Of a DNA stretch of 64,000 nucleotides, positions 25,692 through 33,624 are shown in pieces; positions within the stretch are counted from its first letter, which is position 1; each line of letters starts with the position of its first letter. This stretch comes from Mycobacterium sp. 1245805.9 (lineage in GTDB: Bacteria > Actinomycetota > Actinomycetes > Mycobacteriales > Mycobacteriaceae), in the NCBI RefSeq assembly GCF_001672915.1, contig NZ_LZKR01000162.1:1-64000 (forward strand), written 5' to 3'. The notes under the pieces were generated by a model. That model made no database searches. It had not been told where the DNA came from and saw only the letters and a list, made by a program, of their open reading frames with translations. A program made the position numbers and the translations under genes.

Positions 25692-26273
25692 ATGATCAAG
25701 CCGCACAACGCCAACACGGAATTCGAGCTGGGCGGGATTAACCACGTTGCGCTGGTGTGTTCGGACATGGCGCGGACCGTGGATTTTTACTCCAACATCC
25801 TCGGCATGCCGCTGATCAAATCGCTCGATCTGCCCGACGGTGCCGGCCAGCACTTCTTCTTCGACGCGGGCAATGGCGACTGCGTCGCGTTCTTCTGGTT
25901 CGCCGACGCCGCCGATCGGGTGCCCGGCATCTCGTCGCCGGGCGCCATCCCGGGCATCGGCGACATCACCAGCGCGGTGAGCACCATGAACCATCTGGCA
26001 TTCCACGTGCCCGCCGAGAAGTTCGATGCCTACCGCCAGCGGCTCAAGGACAAGGGCGTGCGGGTCGGGCCGGTGCTCAACCACGACGAAAGCGAGCGCC
26101 AGGTCTCGGCGACCGTGCATCCCGGGGTCTACGTGCGCTCGTTCTACTTTCAGGATCCCGACGGCATCACGCTGGAATTCGCCTGCTGGATAAAGGAATT
26201 CACGAGCAGCGACAACAAGGCCATCCCCAAAACCGCGGCCGACCGGCGGCCCCCGGTGGACGCCGTACGCTGA
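25692..26273 (+). CDS. VOC-family (glyoxalase/extradiol dioxygenase-like) protein, Rv0274-like
   Basis: 193 residues, equal to Rv0274. Two beta-alpha-beta-beta-beta modules are visible: GINHVALVCSDMARTVDFY at the start and MNHLAFHVPAEKFDAY near 99. The likely metal ligands are H18, H101 and E162 (in GITLEFACW), the His-His-Glu set of ring-cleaving dioxygenases and glyoxalases. It is preceded by TAGGAG at good distance. It faces the TetR-hydrolase operon. The substrate is unknown. Confidence 0.88.
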   Translation: MIKPHNANTEFELGGINHVALVCSDMARTVDFYSNILGMPLIKSLDLPDGAGQHFFFDAGNGDCVAFFWFADAADRVPGISSPGAIPGIGDITSAVSTMNHLAFHVPAEKFDAYRQRLKDKGVRVGPVLNHDESERQVSATVHPGVYVRSFYFQDPDGITLEFACWIKEFTSSDNKAIPKTAADRRPPVDAVR

Positions 26274-26301
26274 AAGGGCAAGACCGTGCTGGAGCCGGGG
26301 G

Positions 26302-26859
26302 ATGTCCATGACGACGAGCGGCATATTGTCAGACGCTCAGATCGCCGCGCTGACGCCCGAGCAGCGGCGTGACCTGATCACCCGGCTGGAGCGGCCGCTG
26401 AGCGACGTGATCGACCCGGTGCTCCTGAGCCGGATCCGGCGCACCCGCATGAGCCTGATGATCGGTGGCTCGATCGCGATGGTCCCCTGGCTGGGGTACC
26501 TGTCCACCACGCTGCCGTCGAACTACGTCGCCCACAACTGGACCGCCACGTGGGTGGGTTTCGACATCCTCTTGGTGGTGTTCATGATCGCGACGGCCGT
26601 CCTCGGTTACCTGCGACGCCAACTGGTGGTACTCGCCGCGTTCACCGCGGGCGTGCTGCTGATCTGCGACGCGTGGTTCGACCTGATGACCGCCGGACCC
26701 GCCGACGTGCGGGTTTCGGTGGCGACCGCGCTGGGCATCGAGGTGCCGTTGGCGTTCCTGCTCATCCGCGGCGCGATACGCATCATGCGGCTCACGATGA
26801 TGCGCTTGTGGCTCCTGGACCCCCGGATGCGGCTGTGGCACCTGCCGCTGTTTCCTTGA
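26302..26859 (+). CDS. Small membrane protein of unknown function
   Basis: 185 residues. A soluble N-terminal part (PEQRRDLITRLERPLSDVIDP) is followed by four hydrophobic segments near 51-68, 83-104, 110-128 and 139-156 and a basic C-terminus. I do not recognise a family. It lies 28 bp after the VOC gene and may be co-transcribed. Its last 68 bp are antisense to the 3' end of the next TetR gene, which constrains both sequences. Confidence 0.75.
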   Translation: MSMTTSGILSDAQIAALTPEQRRDLITRLERPLSDVIDPVLLSRIRRTRMSLMIGGSIAMVPWLGYLSTTLPSNYVAHNWTATWVGFDILLVVFMIATAVLGYLRRQLVVLAAFTAGVLLICDAWFDLMTAGPADVRVSVATALGIEVPLAFLLIRGAIRIMRLTMMRLWLLDPRMRLWHLPLFP

Positions 26860-27487
26860 GCCGGTACAGGTTTGGGTTGGTGAGCTCGTCGAGCAGCGAC
26901 GCCAGGTGATCGACGAGCTGGTCGGGCTCCAGTTGGACGTCACCGGCCAGCCAGGCGCTGATGGTCTGCCCGACGCCGCCCACGGCGAAGTGCGCCGCGG
27001 CCTTGACGCGGTCGTTCGCCGGCGCCCGCAACGTGTCGACGGCATGCTGGCCGGACAGCATCGCGAAAAGCGCGCTGGACTCGGCGCGCTTGCGCACGAT
27101 CACCGGGTCGCCAAGCTGCGTGTTGAAGAGCAGCCGCCCGATGCGGGCGTCGCCGGCGACGGTCCGCACGATGTTTGCCATCCCCGCGCGGGTCTGCTCG
27201 TGCGCCGGCACCGCCGCCACGGCCGCCTGGGTGGTGGCGGCCAGTTCCGCGACCACCCAGTCGAACACCCAGCTGACGAACTGGTCCTTGTCGCTGAAGC
27301 TCTCGTAGAAATAACGGGCCGCCAGGCCCGCCCGGTCGCAGATGCCGCGGACGGTCAGCGCGGAGATGTCCTGCTGGTCGGCCCCCAGCAGGTCCAGGCC
27401 GGCGGCCAAAAACTGCCGGCGGCGGCCGGCCACCCGCTCGGCGGCGTCGGCGCCGCGATAGGGGCGCGCTTTGGGTGTCTGCGCCAT
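26792..27487 (-). CDS. TetR-family transcriptional regulator (Rv0275c-like)
   Basis: About 231 residues. The HTH region is GRRRQFLAAGLDLLGADQQ then SALTVRGICDRAGLAARYFYESFSDKDQFV, about residues 21-70. The C-terminal tail ETAAGATAASGGPGATSASS is low-complexity and is encoded opposite the 3' end of the membrane-protein gene, so the true biological C-terminus may be simply whatever that overlap allows. Start ATG 27487; another ATG at 27496 is possible. It is divergent from the MpaB-family gene by 81 bp, which suggests it controls that gene. Confidence 0.85.
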   Translation of the reverse strand: MAQTPKARPYRGADAAERVAGRRRQFLAAGLDLLGADQQDISALTVRGICDRAGLAARYFYESFSDKDQFVSWVFDWVVAELAATTQAAVAAVPAHEQTRAGMANIVRTVAGDARIGRLLFNTQLGDPVIVRKRAESSALFAMLSGQHAVDTLRAPANDRVKAAAHFAVGGVGQTISAWLAGDVQLEPDQLVDHLASLLDELTNPNLYRLKETAAGATAASGGPGATSASS

Positions 27488-27568
27488 GGGCACCATCTTG
27501 ACACCGCCGCCGACACGGGACAACATCAGGAAACACACGTTCGCACAATTTGCGCAGGGGGCTTCCGA

Positions 27569-28465
27569 ATGGCGTTGCCGGACTCGATCGGTCATGTGGA
27601 GCGCGCCGTCGCAGACGCGCCCCGCCCGGGCCGATACCGCCGTGGGCGCGGCTTGGGCATCGACGAGGGGCTGATGGGTGTGGCGTTGCTGGCCGGGCCC
27701 GCCAACGTGATCATGCAGCTGGCGCGTCCGGGCGTCGGATACGGCGTGTTGGAGAGCCGCGTCGAAAGCGGCCGGGTGGACCTGCACCCGATCAAACGGG
27801 CGCGCACCACCTTCACCTACCTGGCGGTGGCAACCGCCGGTAGCGACGCCCAGAAAGAGGCCTTCCGCCGGGCGGTCAACCGGGCCCACGCGCAGGTGTA
27901 CTCCACCCCCGACAGCCCGGTCGCCTACAACGCCTTCGACGTCGACCTGCAGCTGTGGGTGGGGGCGTGCCTGTACAAGGGCGGCGTCGACATCTACCGG
28001 ACCTTCGTCGGCGAACTGGACGGCGAGGACGCCGACCGGCACTACCGCGAGGGCATGGCCCTGGCCACCACGCTGCAGGTCCCGCCCGAGATGTGGCCGG
28101 CGGACCGGGCGGCCTTCGACCGGTACTGGCAGGAGTCGCTGGCCAAGGTGCACATCGACGACGCCGTCCGCGAGTACCTGTATCCCATTGCCGCCGGGCG
28201 CATTCGGGGGGTGACGCTGCCTGGCCCGCTGCAGCGCCTGTCCGACGACTTCTCGCTGCTGATCACTACGGGCTTTCTGCCCCAGCGCTTCCGCGACGAG
28301 ATGCGGCTGCCGTGGGACGCCGCGCGGCAACGCCGCTTCGACCGGCTGATGGCCGTGCTCCGCGCGGTCAACCGCGCGCTGCCGCGCTTCGTCCGGCATT
28401 TCCCGTTCAACGTCCTGCTCGCCGACGTGGACCGCCGGATCAGGACGGGGCGGCCACTGGTCTGA
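27569..28465 (+). CDS. MpaB/DUF2236 family protein (Rv0276-like oxygenase family)
   Basis: 298 residues. Family features are GLMGVALLAGPANVIMQLARPGVGYGV near 35-61, RTTFTYLAVATAGSDAQKEAFRRAVNRAH near 80, and YWQESLAKVHIDDAVREYL. The family includes the fungal MpaB oxygenase and latex-clearing-like heme proteins; conserved His and Asp residues are present (RAHAQVYS, DVDLQLWV), but catalytic activity here is unproven. It matches Rv0276 (306 aa). A G-rich ribosome binding site lies just before the ATG. Confidence 0.85.
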   Translation: MALPDSIGHVERAVADAPRPGRYRRGRGLGIDEGLMGVALLAGPANVIMQLARPGVGYGVLESRVESGRVDLHPIKRARTTFTYLAVATAGSDAQKEAFRRAVNRAHAQVYSTPDSPVAYNAFDVDLQLWVGACLYKGGVDIYRTFVGELDGEDADRHYREGMALATTLQVPPEMWPADRAAFDRYWQESLAKVHIDDAVREYLYPIAAGRIRGVTLPGPLQRLSDDFSLLITTGFLPQRFRDEMRLPWDAARQRRFDRLMAVLRAVNRALPRFVRHFPFNVLLADVDRRIRTGRPLV

Positions 28466-28474
28466 CGTCCCGCC

Positions 28475-29158
28475 TCAGCAACAGTGAGTGCCGCGCCAGG
28501 CCGCACGGCCTTCCCTTACTGCCGCGGCGGCGATCACCAACGCGGCCACGGGGTCGGCCCACGACCAGCCGAATAGTGAATTCAGCAGCAGGCCCACCAG
28601 CAGGACACCGGACAGGTAGGTGCATAACAGGGTCTGTTTGGAGTCGGCGACCGCGGTGGCCGACTCCAACTCCCGTCCGGCCCGCCGTTGCGCGAACGAC
28701 AGCGCCGGCATGACCACCAGCGACACCGCGGCCATACCCATTCCGACCGTCGAGTGCGCGGCCGCTGCCCCGGCGACCAGCGATCGCGCCGACTCGACGC
28801 CCACATAGGCGGCCAACGCGAAGAAGGACATCGCGATCGCCCTCAACGCCGCTCGTTCGCGCGCCGCAGGGTCGGCGCCGGAGAACTGCCAAGCGACGGC
28901 GGCGGCCGACAACACCTCGATCAGGGAGTCCAGCCCAAAACCGATCAGCGCGGTAGACGACGCCGCCGACCCGGCGCCGATGGCGACCGCCGCCTCGGCG
29001 AGGTTGTACGTGATGGTCGCCGCCACCAGCATGCGCACTCGCCGCGACAATGCCGTGCGGCGCTGCGTCGTCAGGGTTTTCGGGGTCGGCGCAACGCAGC
29101 ACTCGTCCGCGCAACGACCTTGATCCCTGGGCGACCTCGGGGAGTGACCATCACTCAC
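28475..29158 (-). CDS. Cation diffusion facilitator (CDF) family metal exporter
   Basis: 227 residues with five to six hydrophobic segments. The family segment is GFGLDSLIEVLSAAAVAW near 80-97, and DSKQTLLCTYLSGVLLVGLLLNSLFGW follows in the second half; the long cytoplasmic C-terminal domain of classical CDF proteins is absent. Both ends carry cysteines (CADECC near the N-terminus and HCC at the C-terminus), which could bind soft metal ions. I chose GTG 29158, which overlaps the upstream cmtR-like stop; ATGs further in exist. Export of Cd, Pb, Zn or similar ions under control of the adjacent sensor is the likely role. Confidence 0.85.
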   Translation of the reverse strand: MSDGHSPRSPRDQGRCADECCVAPTPKTLTTQRRTALSRRVRMLVAATITYNLAEAAVAIGAGSAASSTALIGFGLDSLIEVLSAAAVAWQFSGADPAARERAALRAIAMSFFALAAYVGVESARSLVAGAAAAHSTVGMGMAAVSLVVMPALSFAQRRAGRELESATAVADSKQTLLCTYLSGVLLVGLLLNSLFGWSWADPVAALVIAAAAVREGRAAWRGTHCC

Positions 29159-29480
29159 GGTGTGCCCGGTGAATGCAGGCTTGCTCGGGGTCGACAGCGA
29201 GAACCATCTGGGCCAACTCCGCCAACGCGTGGGCAAGGTGGGCATCGGCCAGCGTGTAGCGGACGTTCCGGCCCTCATAGGTCGCCACCACCAAACCGCA
29301 CCCGCGCAGGCAGGACAGATGGTTGGAGACGTTCGACTTCGTCAGCCCCAGCTCCGACGCGAGCTGGCCCGGATACATCGCGCCGTCGAGCAACGCCAGC
29401 AGGATCCGGCACCGCGTCGGATCCGCCAGCGCCCGTCCCAGCCGCGCCAATGCCAACTCGCGCGATTCAAGGTTCAGCAT
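29151..29480 (-). CDS. cmtR: ArsR/SmtB-family metal sensor, CmtR-like
   Basis: 109 residues. The winged helix (ALADPTRCRILLALLDG; LGLTKSNVSNHLSCLRGCGLV) is very close to M. tuberculosis CmtR (Rv1994c). The three Cd/Pb ligands known in CmtR, C57, C61 and C102, fall at exactly these positions here. CmtR binds DNA without metal and lets go when Cd or Pb binds. In M. tuberculosis cmtR accompanies a P-type ATPase (ctpG); here it overlaps a CDF exporter gene by eight bases. An inverted repeat at its own start codon is the probable operator. Confidence 0.9.
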   Translation of the reverse strand: MLNLESRELALARLGRALADPTRCRILLALLDGAMYPGQLASELGLTKSNVSNHLSCLRGCGLVVATYEGRNVRYTLADAHLAHALAELAQMVLAVDPEQACIHRAHRE

Positions 29481-29489
29481 TGGCTGAAC
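29472..29489 (-). promoter_or_regulatory. Inverted repeat over the cmtR start codon, probable CmtR operator
   Basis: GTTCAGC (29472-29478) and GCTGAAC (29483-29489) are perfect arms separated by four bases. The start codon lies at 29478-29480, inside the repeat. Next to it, GCTG-N7-CAGC (29483-29497) forms a second overlapping symmetry. ArsR-family operators commonly cover the transcription or translation start of the sensor gene. Confidence 0.6.
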
Positions 29490-29542
29490 AGTACAGCATC
29501 CGTCGATACGAATGGTCGTGTCCGTCCGGAGTCAGTTGTTAA

Positions 29543-29557
29543 CGACAATCATTTTCA
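29543..29557. promoter_or_regulatory. Zur-like box upstream of PPE gene
   Basis: The 15-mer CGACAATCATTTTCA matches the mycobacterial Zur palindrome TGAAAATnATTTTCA at 13 of 15 positions. It lies 87 bp before the PPE start (49 bp before the PE-like leader) and 63 bp from divergent cmtR. The right half continues into AGTAAGCT, identical to the sequence beside the Zur box before eccA3. Confidence 0.7.
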
Positions 29558-29605
29558 GTAAGCTTGGCGACGACCAGCCACAGCCCAGGCGAGGAGTGTC
29601 CGTCT

Positions 29606-29647
29606 ATGACCCTGCGGGTCGTGCGCGAAGACGGTGGTGACCTATGA
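29606..29647 (+). pseudogene. Remnant of a PE gene, 13-codon leader peptide overlapping the PPE start
   Basis: After a good GAGGAG site, an ATG at 29606 opens a 13-codon frame MTLRVVREDGGDL ending in a TGA that overlaps the PPE ATG (ATGA). The first six residues equal those of the ESX-3 PE5 protein (MTLRVVPEG) encoded at 49498. The rest of the PE domain is missing. This is best read as an internally deleted PE gene of a duplicated PE-PPE pair, whose ribosome binding site now serves to load ribosomes for the PPE gene. Confidence 0.65.
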
Positions 29648-31434
29648 CCGCGCCGATTTGGATGGCCTCCCCGCCGGAGGTGCACTCGGCGTTGCTCAGC
29701 AGCGGCCCGGGGCCGGGGTCGTTGCTGGCGGCCGCGGGGGCGTGGAACGCGCTGAGCGCCGAATACGACTCGGCCGCAGACGAACTCACCGCGTTGCTGG
29801 CGTCGGTGCAGGCCGGTGCCTGGGAGGGGCCCAGCGCCGAGTCCTACGTGGCCGCGAACGCGCCGTATCTGGTGTGGCTTTTGCAGGCCGGCGCGGACAG
29901 CAAGGCGGCCGCCGCCCAGCACGAGACCGCGGCCATGGCCTACACCGCGGCGCTGGCCGCCATGCCGACGCTGCCCGAATTGGCCGCCAATCACATCGTC
30001 CATGGGGCCCTGGTAGCGACCAATTTCTTTGGGATCAACACGATTCCGATCGCGCTGAACGAGGCCGACTATGTGCGGATGTGGGTTCAGGCGGCGACCA
30101 CGATGGGCATCTATCAAAGTGTGTCCACCGCGGCGGTGGCGTCGACGCCGCAGACCACCCCCGCGCCGCAGATCCTCAAATCCGACGCGCAGACCCCGGC
30201 CCAATCGTGGGCCAACGATTTCGTGCAGGGCATCGCGCAGCAGATCGAGCAGTTCCTGCAGAACCCGCTGGGCCTCCAGCAGCAGATCTCGCAGGCCCTG
30301 GGAGACCTGTCCCAGAGCGACAATCCGCTGAGTCTCCCGCAGGGGCTCGTGGATTTCCTGCAGAACAACCTGGGTATCGGGAATGTCCAACTCGCCCACG
30401 ATCCGTTGGTCGACAACGCGCTGAATCAATTCATCGCGCAGATCCTGCAGAACTACGGAGTGACCTGGCAACCCGCCGAGGGCACGGTCAACGGGCTCGA
30501 GTACGACGCATATGCGGACCCGAGCCAGTCGATCTTTTATGTGGTCCGATCCCTGGAAGTCCTCGAAGACTTTGAACAGTTCGGCGTGTATTTGACGCAA
30601 AATCCGGTGCAGGCCTTTCAATACCTGGTCAGCCTCGAGCTGTTCGACTGGCCGCTGCACATCGAAACCATTGCTGCCTTCGGGGTCACGCAGCCGGCGG
30701 CCGTTGTACTCGCGGCCCCGGCCCTCGCCCCGTTGGGTGCGCTCGGCGGCTTGGGGGGACTGGCCGGCCTGGCAGCCGCGCCCCCACCCGCCGTCGCGCC
30801 GACGCCGGCACCCGTGCCCGCCGCGCCGCCGTTGTTGCCGGTCGCGATGGGCCCGACTTTCGCGGCGCCGGCCGCCGCCCCAGCCTCGGCACCTGCGCCC
30901 GCGCCCACACCCTCCGCCCCGCCGGCTCCCGCGGGCCCGGCCCCCACGGCACCGCCCGCGGCCGCGGGTCCGCCGGGTTTCTTCCCGCCTTACGCGGTGG
31001 GCCCTCCCGGCATGGGATCCGGGTCGGGAATGGGCGCCAGCGCCAGCTCCAGCGCCAAAAGGAAAGCGCCCGAACCGGATTCGGCCGCAGCGGCGGCCGC
31101 GGCGTCCGCGCGGGAGGCGGCCCGAGCGCGGCGGCGCCAACGGCAGCGGCAGCGCGGGTACGGCGACGAGTACATGGACATGAATGTCGACGTCGACCCG
31201 GACTGGGGTGGACCGCCAGGCGCCGTGACGGGGGCCTCGGAGCGGGGCGCCGGAACGCTGGGGTTCGCCGGCACGGCACCCAAGGAAGCGGTCACCGAGG
31301 CGGCCGGCTTGGCGACGCTGGCAGACGAGTTCGGCGGCGGCCCACAGATGCCGATGATGCCGGGCACGTGGGGCCCGGGTGGTGCCCGCGAGGATGCCGA
31401 AGGCTTCCCCGACGGCCAGCGACGTGACGGCTAG
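29644..31434 (+). CDS. PPE family protein, PPE-PPW type (PPE4 paralogue)
   Basis: 596 residues. The N-terminal PPE domain (about 1-180) begins MTAPIWMASPPEVHSALLS and has the WEGPSAESYV region and the LAANHIVHGALVATNFFGIN helix. A variable middle (about 180-340), a Pro/Ala-rich linker (about 350-450) and a conserved C-terminal module (LGFAGTAPKEA, then EFGGGPQMPMMPGTWG) follow; the last is the PPE-PPW signature. It is closely related to PPE4 of the ESX-3 locus. It starts by overlap with a PE-like leader, so it lacks its own PE partner. A Zur-like box upstream suggests induction when zinc is scarce. Confidence 0.92.
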   Translation: MTAPIWMASPPEVHSALLSSGPGPGSLLAAAGAWNALSAEYDSAADELTALLASVQAGAWEGPSAESYVAANAPYLVWLLQAGADSKAAAAQHETAAMAYTAALAAMPTLPELAANHIVHGALVATNFFGINTIPIALNEADYVRMWVQAATTMGIYQSVSTAAVASTPQTTPAPQILKSDAQTPAQSWANDFVQGIAQQIEQFLQNPLGLQQQISQALGDLSQSDNPLSLPQGLVDFLQNNLGIGNVQLAHDPLVDNALNQFIAQILQNYGVTWQPAEGTVNGLEYDAYADPSQSIFYVVRSLEVLEDFEQFGVYLTQNPVQAFQYLVSLELFDWPLHIETIAAFGVTQPAAVVLAAPALAPLGALGGLGGLAGLAAAPPPAVAPTPAPVPAAPPLLPVAMGPTFAAPAAAPASAPAPAPTPSAPPAPAGPAPTAPPAAAGPPGFFPPYAVGPPGMGSGSGMGASASSSAKRKAPEPDSAAAAAAASAREAARARRRQRQRQRGYGDEYMDMNVDVDPDWGGPPGAVTGASERGAGTLGFAGTAPKEAVTEAAGLATLADEFGGGPQMPMMPGTWGPGGAREDAEGFPDGQRRDG

Positions 31435-31475
31435 CGTTGCCGCATCCTGTGGCCGCGCGCTGACATACTGAGGCG

Positions 31476-32468
31476 ATGGCGACGCTGAAGACCCGGCCAA
31501 GGTTGCGCGTCGGGTCGATGGAAGTCCTCGTGGGCATCCTGCTCGTCGGCGCTTTCGCGGCGACGAGGCTGCGCAACGCGGTCGCCCTCAGTCCGGCGTT
31601 GTCGACCGCTGGAACCGTGTTCTGTGGGGTGTTCGTCCAGGCGGTCCCTTTCCTTGCGCTCGGCGTGGTGGTCAGCGGGCTGATCGCGGTTTTCGTGTCG
31701 CCGGAACGATTGGCGCGCTGGCTGCCGCGCCGTTCGGCGGTGGCGGTGTTGGCCGCCGGCGTCGGCGGGGCGGCGTTACCCGGCTGTGAATGCGGTTCCG
31801 TTCCGGTGGCGCGGCGACTGTTCGGCGAGGGAGGCGCCACGGGGGCGGCGGCTTTGACCTTCATGCTGGCCGCACCGGCGATCAACCCGGTAGTGCTCGT
31901 GGCCACCGCGGTCGCGTTTCCCGGTGTGCCCGGGATGGTCGTCGCGCGCATGGGGGCATCGCTGCTGACCGCGGTGATCATGGGGTGGATCTGGTCACGG
32001 TGGGGCCGCGCGGAGTGGATCACCCGCCGGTTGCCCGCTTCGGGTCCCCGGACCGAGTCACGATGGACGGTGTTCACGGAGGCGGCAAGGCACGACTTCC
32101 TGCAGGCTGCATCGTATTTGGTGATCGGTGCCGGCGCGGCGGCCGCGCTTCATGTGGTAGTGCCGCGTTGGGTGTTCACGCACCTGGCGTCGAACCTGAT
32201 CCTGGGTGTCGCGGTGATGGCCGCCCTGGCCGTGGTGCTGGCGCTGTGTTCGGAGGCCGATGCGTTCGTGGCCGCCAGCATGATCATGGTGCCGCTGCTG
32301 CCACGTCTCGTGTTTCTGGTCGTGGGCCCGGCGGTCGACGTCAAACTGTTCGCGATGCAGGCGGGCATGTTTGGCCGGGCCTTCGCGGCCCGCTTCGCGC
32401 CCGCCACGTTCCTCGTCGCGATCGCGTGCGCCTGTGGCGTCGGACTGTTCGTGCTGGGTGGCCGGTAA
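31476..32468 (+). CDS. UPF0718 (COG0701) family permease
   Basis: 330 residues, about eight to nine membrane helices. The family signature PGCECGSVPVARRL lies near 102-115, with LAAPAINPVVLVATAVAFPG after it, and a second similar half (CSEADAFVAASM) follows. Members of this family are often found with TIGR03943 proteins in zinc-starvation operons, which is also the case here: the next gene overlaps its stop (TAATG). The transported ion is unknown; the two conserved cysteines in the membrane signature could bind metal. Confidence 0.85.
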   Translation: MATLKTRPRLRVGSMEVLVGILLVGAFAATRLRNAVALSPALSTAGTVFCGVFVQAVPFLALGVVVSGLIAVFVSPERLARWLPRRSAVAVLAAGVGGAALPGCECGSVPVARRLFGEGGATGAAALTFMLAAPAINPVVLVATAVAFPGVPGMVVARMGASLLTAVIMGWIWSRWGRAEWITRRLPASGPRTESRWTVFTEAARHDFLQAASYLVIGAGAAAALHVVVPRWVFTHLASNLILGVAVMAALAVVLALCSEADAFVAASMIMVPLLPRLVFLVVGPAVDVKLFAMQAGMFGRAFAARFAPATFLVAIACACGVGLFVLGGR

Positions 32469-33202
32469 TGACCCGCGAAACCGAGAACACCGTGCTGCTG
32501 GTGGTGGGCATCAGCATCGTGATGATCACGATCACGGGCGAGTTCACCCGCTACGTCAAGCCGGGACTGCTGCCGTGGCTGGTCGCTTCGGCGGTGCTCC
32601 TCATCGGCCTGGCGCTCTTGGCGATGCTGCGCGATATCCGTCGTGGCGGTCCGCGGGTCACCGATGGGGTCGACGAACACGGCCACGCGCACTCGCATAG
32701 CCGCGGCATCGTGTGGCTGCTCGTCGTTCCCATCGTGGCCCTGTGTTTCGTGACGCCGCCGGCCCTGAGGCCGTCGGCCGCCGCGCCGTCCGCGACATCG
32801 GTGTCCAATGATGTTCTGAATCGGGCGTTTCCGCCGATTCCGCCCGGCCGCGCGCCCGAGCTGTCGTTGCCGGAGGTGCTGATGCGCGAGGCCCAGGACA
32901 CCACCGGCTCGCTGAAGGGCCGGCCGATCACCGTGACCGGCTTTGTGTTGAACGAGGCCCAGGGCGTCGACCTCGGCCGCGTCGTCATCATCTGCTGCGC
33001 GGCCGACGCCCAACTGGCCCGCATCCACCTCGGTGGCCCGGCCGCCGCCCAAGCCACCGGATTACCCGACAACACCTGGGTTCGGGTTGAGGGCGAAGTC
33101 CAACCCCGGCAACCGAATTCGCCCAAGATCCCGACGCTGCAGGCCACCTCGGTCACGCGCGTCGATGCCCCGGCCAACCCCTACGATTATCCTCGTCGAT
33201 GA
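32468..33202 (+). CDS. TIGR03943 family membrane-associated protein (permease partner)
   Basis: 244 residues. Two hydrophobic helices (about 8-26 and 35-54) flank a short loop; a histidine-rich stretch DEHGHAHSHSR (about 69-79) and a further hydrophobic helix follow. The C-terminal extracytoplasmic domain has the OB-like region GRPITVTGFVLNEAQGVDLGRVVIICCAADAQ with a Cys-Cys pair. The family is the usual partner of UPF0718 permeases. The histidine stretch suggests metal capture (inference). Confidence 0.85.
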   Translation: MTRETENTVLLVVGISIVMITITGEFTRYVKPGLLPWLVASAVLLIGLALLAMLRDIRRGGPRVTDGVDEHGHAHSHSRGIVWLLVVPIVALCFVTPPALRPSAAAPSATSVSNDVLNRAFPPIPPGRAPELSLPEVLMREAQDTTGSLKGRPITVTGFVLNEAQGVDLGRVVIICCAADAQLARIHLGGPAAAQATGLPDNTWVRVEGEVQPRQPNSPKIPTLQATSVTRVDAPANPYDYPRR

Positions 33203-33214
33203 CCTGCCGTCGTC

Positions 33215-33619
33215 TCAATTGCTCCGACCGGCGTCGCGGGCCCAAAACTGGTGCCTGCCGAGATGCCTTGGCACGGGTGTGTTTTCCCATTGTCCGCGCT
33301 CCAGCCAATCGCGCAGGGCCGCCGCCTCGCCGTCGTCGGTGATGGGGCCGATCCAATGGGGTGGTCCGCAGGGCGTCCGGTCGTCGGTGCAGGGCTGGAC
33401 GAGAGCCATGACGCCGCGTCCGGATGGGCGGGACGCGCACGTGAGTGGTCCGAGCATGCACGTGGCGGAGACCAGCATGGCGCGCGGACAGCGCCGGATC
33501 GTGGGACGAAGTTCTTCGATGACCGAGGCGACGTCGTTGGCCGCGCACGCGGTGCAGACGACGACGGTGAACGGGCGCTCGGTACCGCCGCGCGACGAAC
33601 TCACGTCTTCACAGCCCAC
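33215..33619 (-). CDS. Cys-rich thioredoxin-like [2Fe-2S] ferredoxin-type protein, last gene of alternative ribosomal operon
   Basis: 134 residues with a GTG start five bases after rpsR. Cysteines at 22, 25, 44, 54, 61, 77 and 84; the pattern VVCTACAA with RRCPRAMLVSATCMLGPLTC resembles the thioredoxin-like ferredoxin and DUF1636-type metal-binding proteins. Its place as the last gene of an operon for zinc-free ribosomal proteins, and its convergence with the TIGR03943 gene, tie it to the zinc-limitation response. Whether it holds a cluster, zinc or neither is not known. Confidence 0.7.
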   Translation of the reverse strand: MGCEDVSSSRGGTERPFTVVVCTACAANDVASVIEELRPTIRRCPRAMLVSATCMLGPLTCASRPSGRGVMALVQPCTDDRTPCGPPHWIGPITDDGEAAALRDWLERGQWENTPVPRHLGRHQFWARDAGRSN

Positions 33620-33624
33620 CCGTC

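Noticed and set aside
27542..27554. CGCA-N5-TGCG symmetry between the TetR gene and the MpaB-family gene
   Set aside because: Four-base arms occur often by chance in this composition; not reported as an operator.
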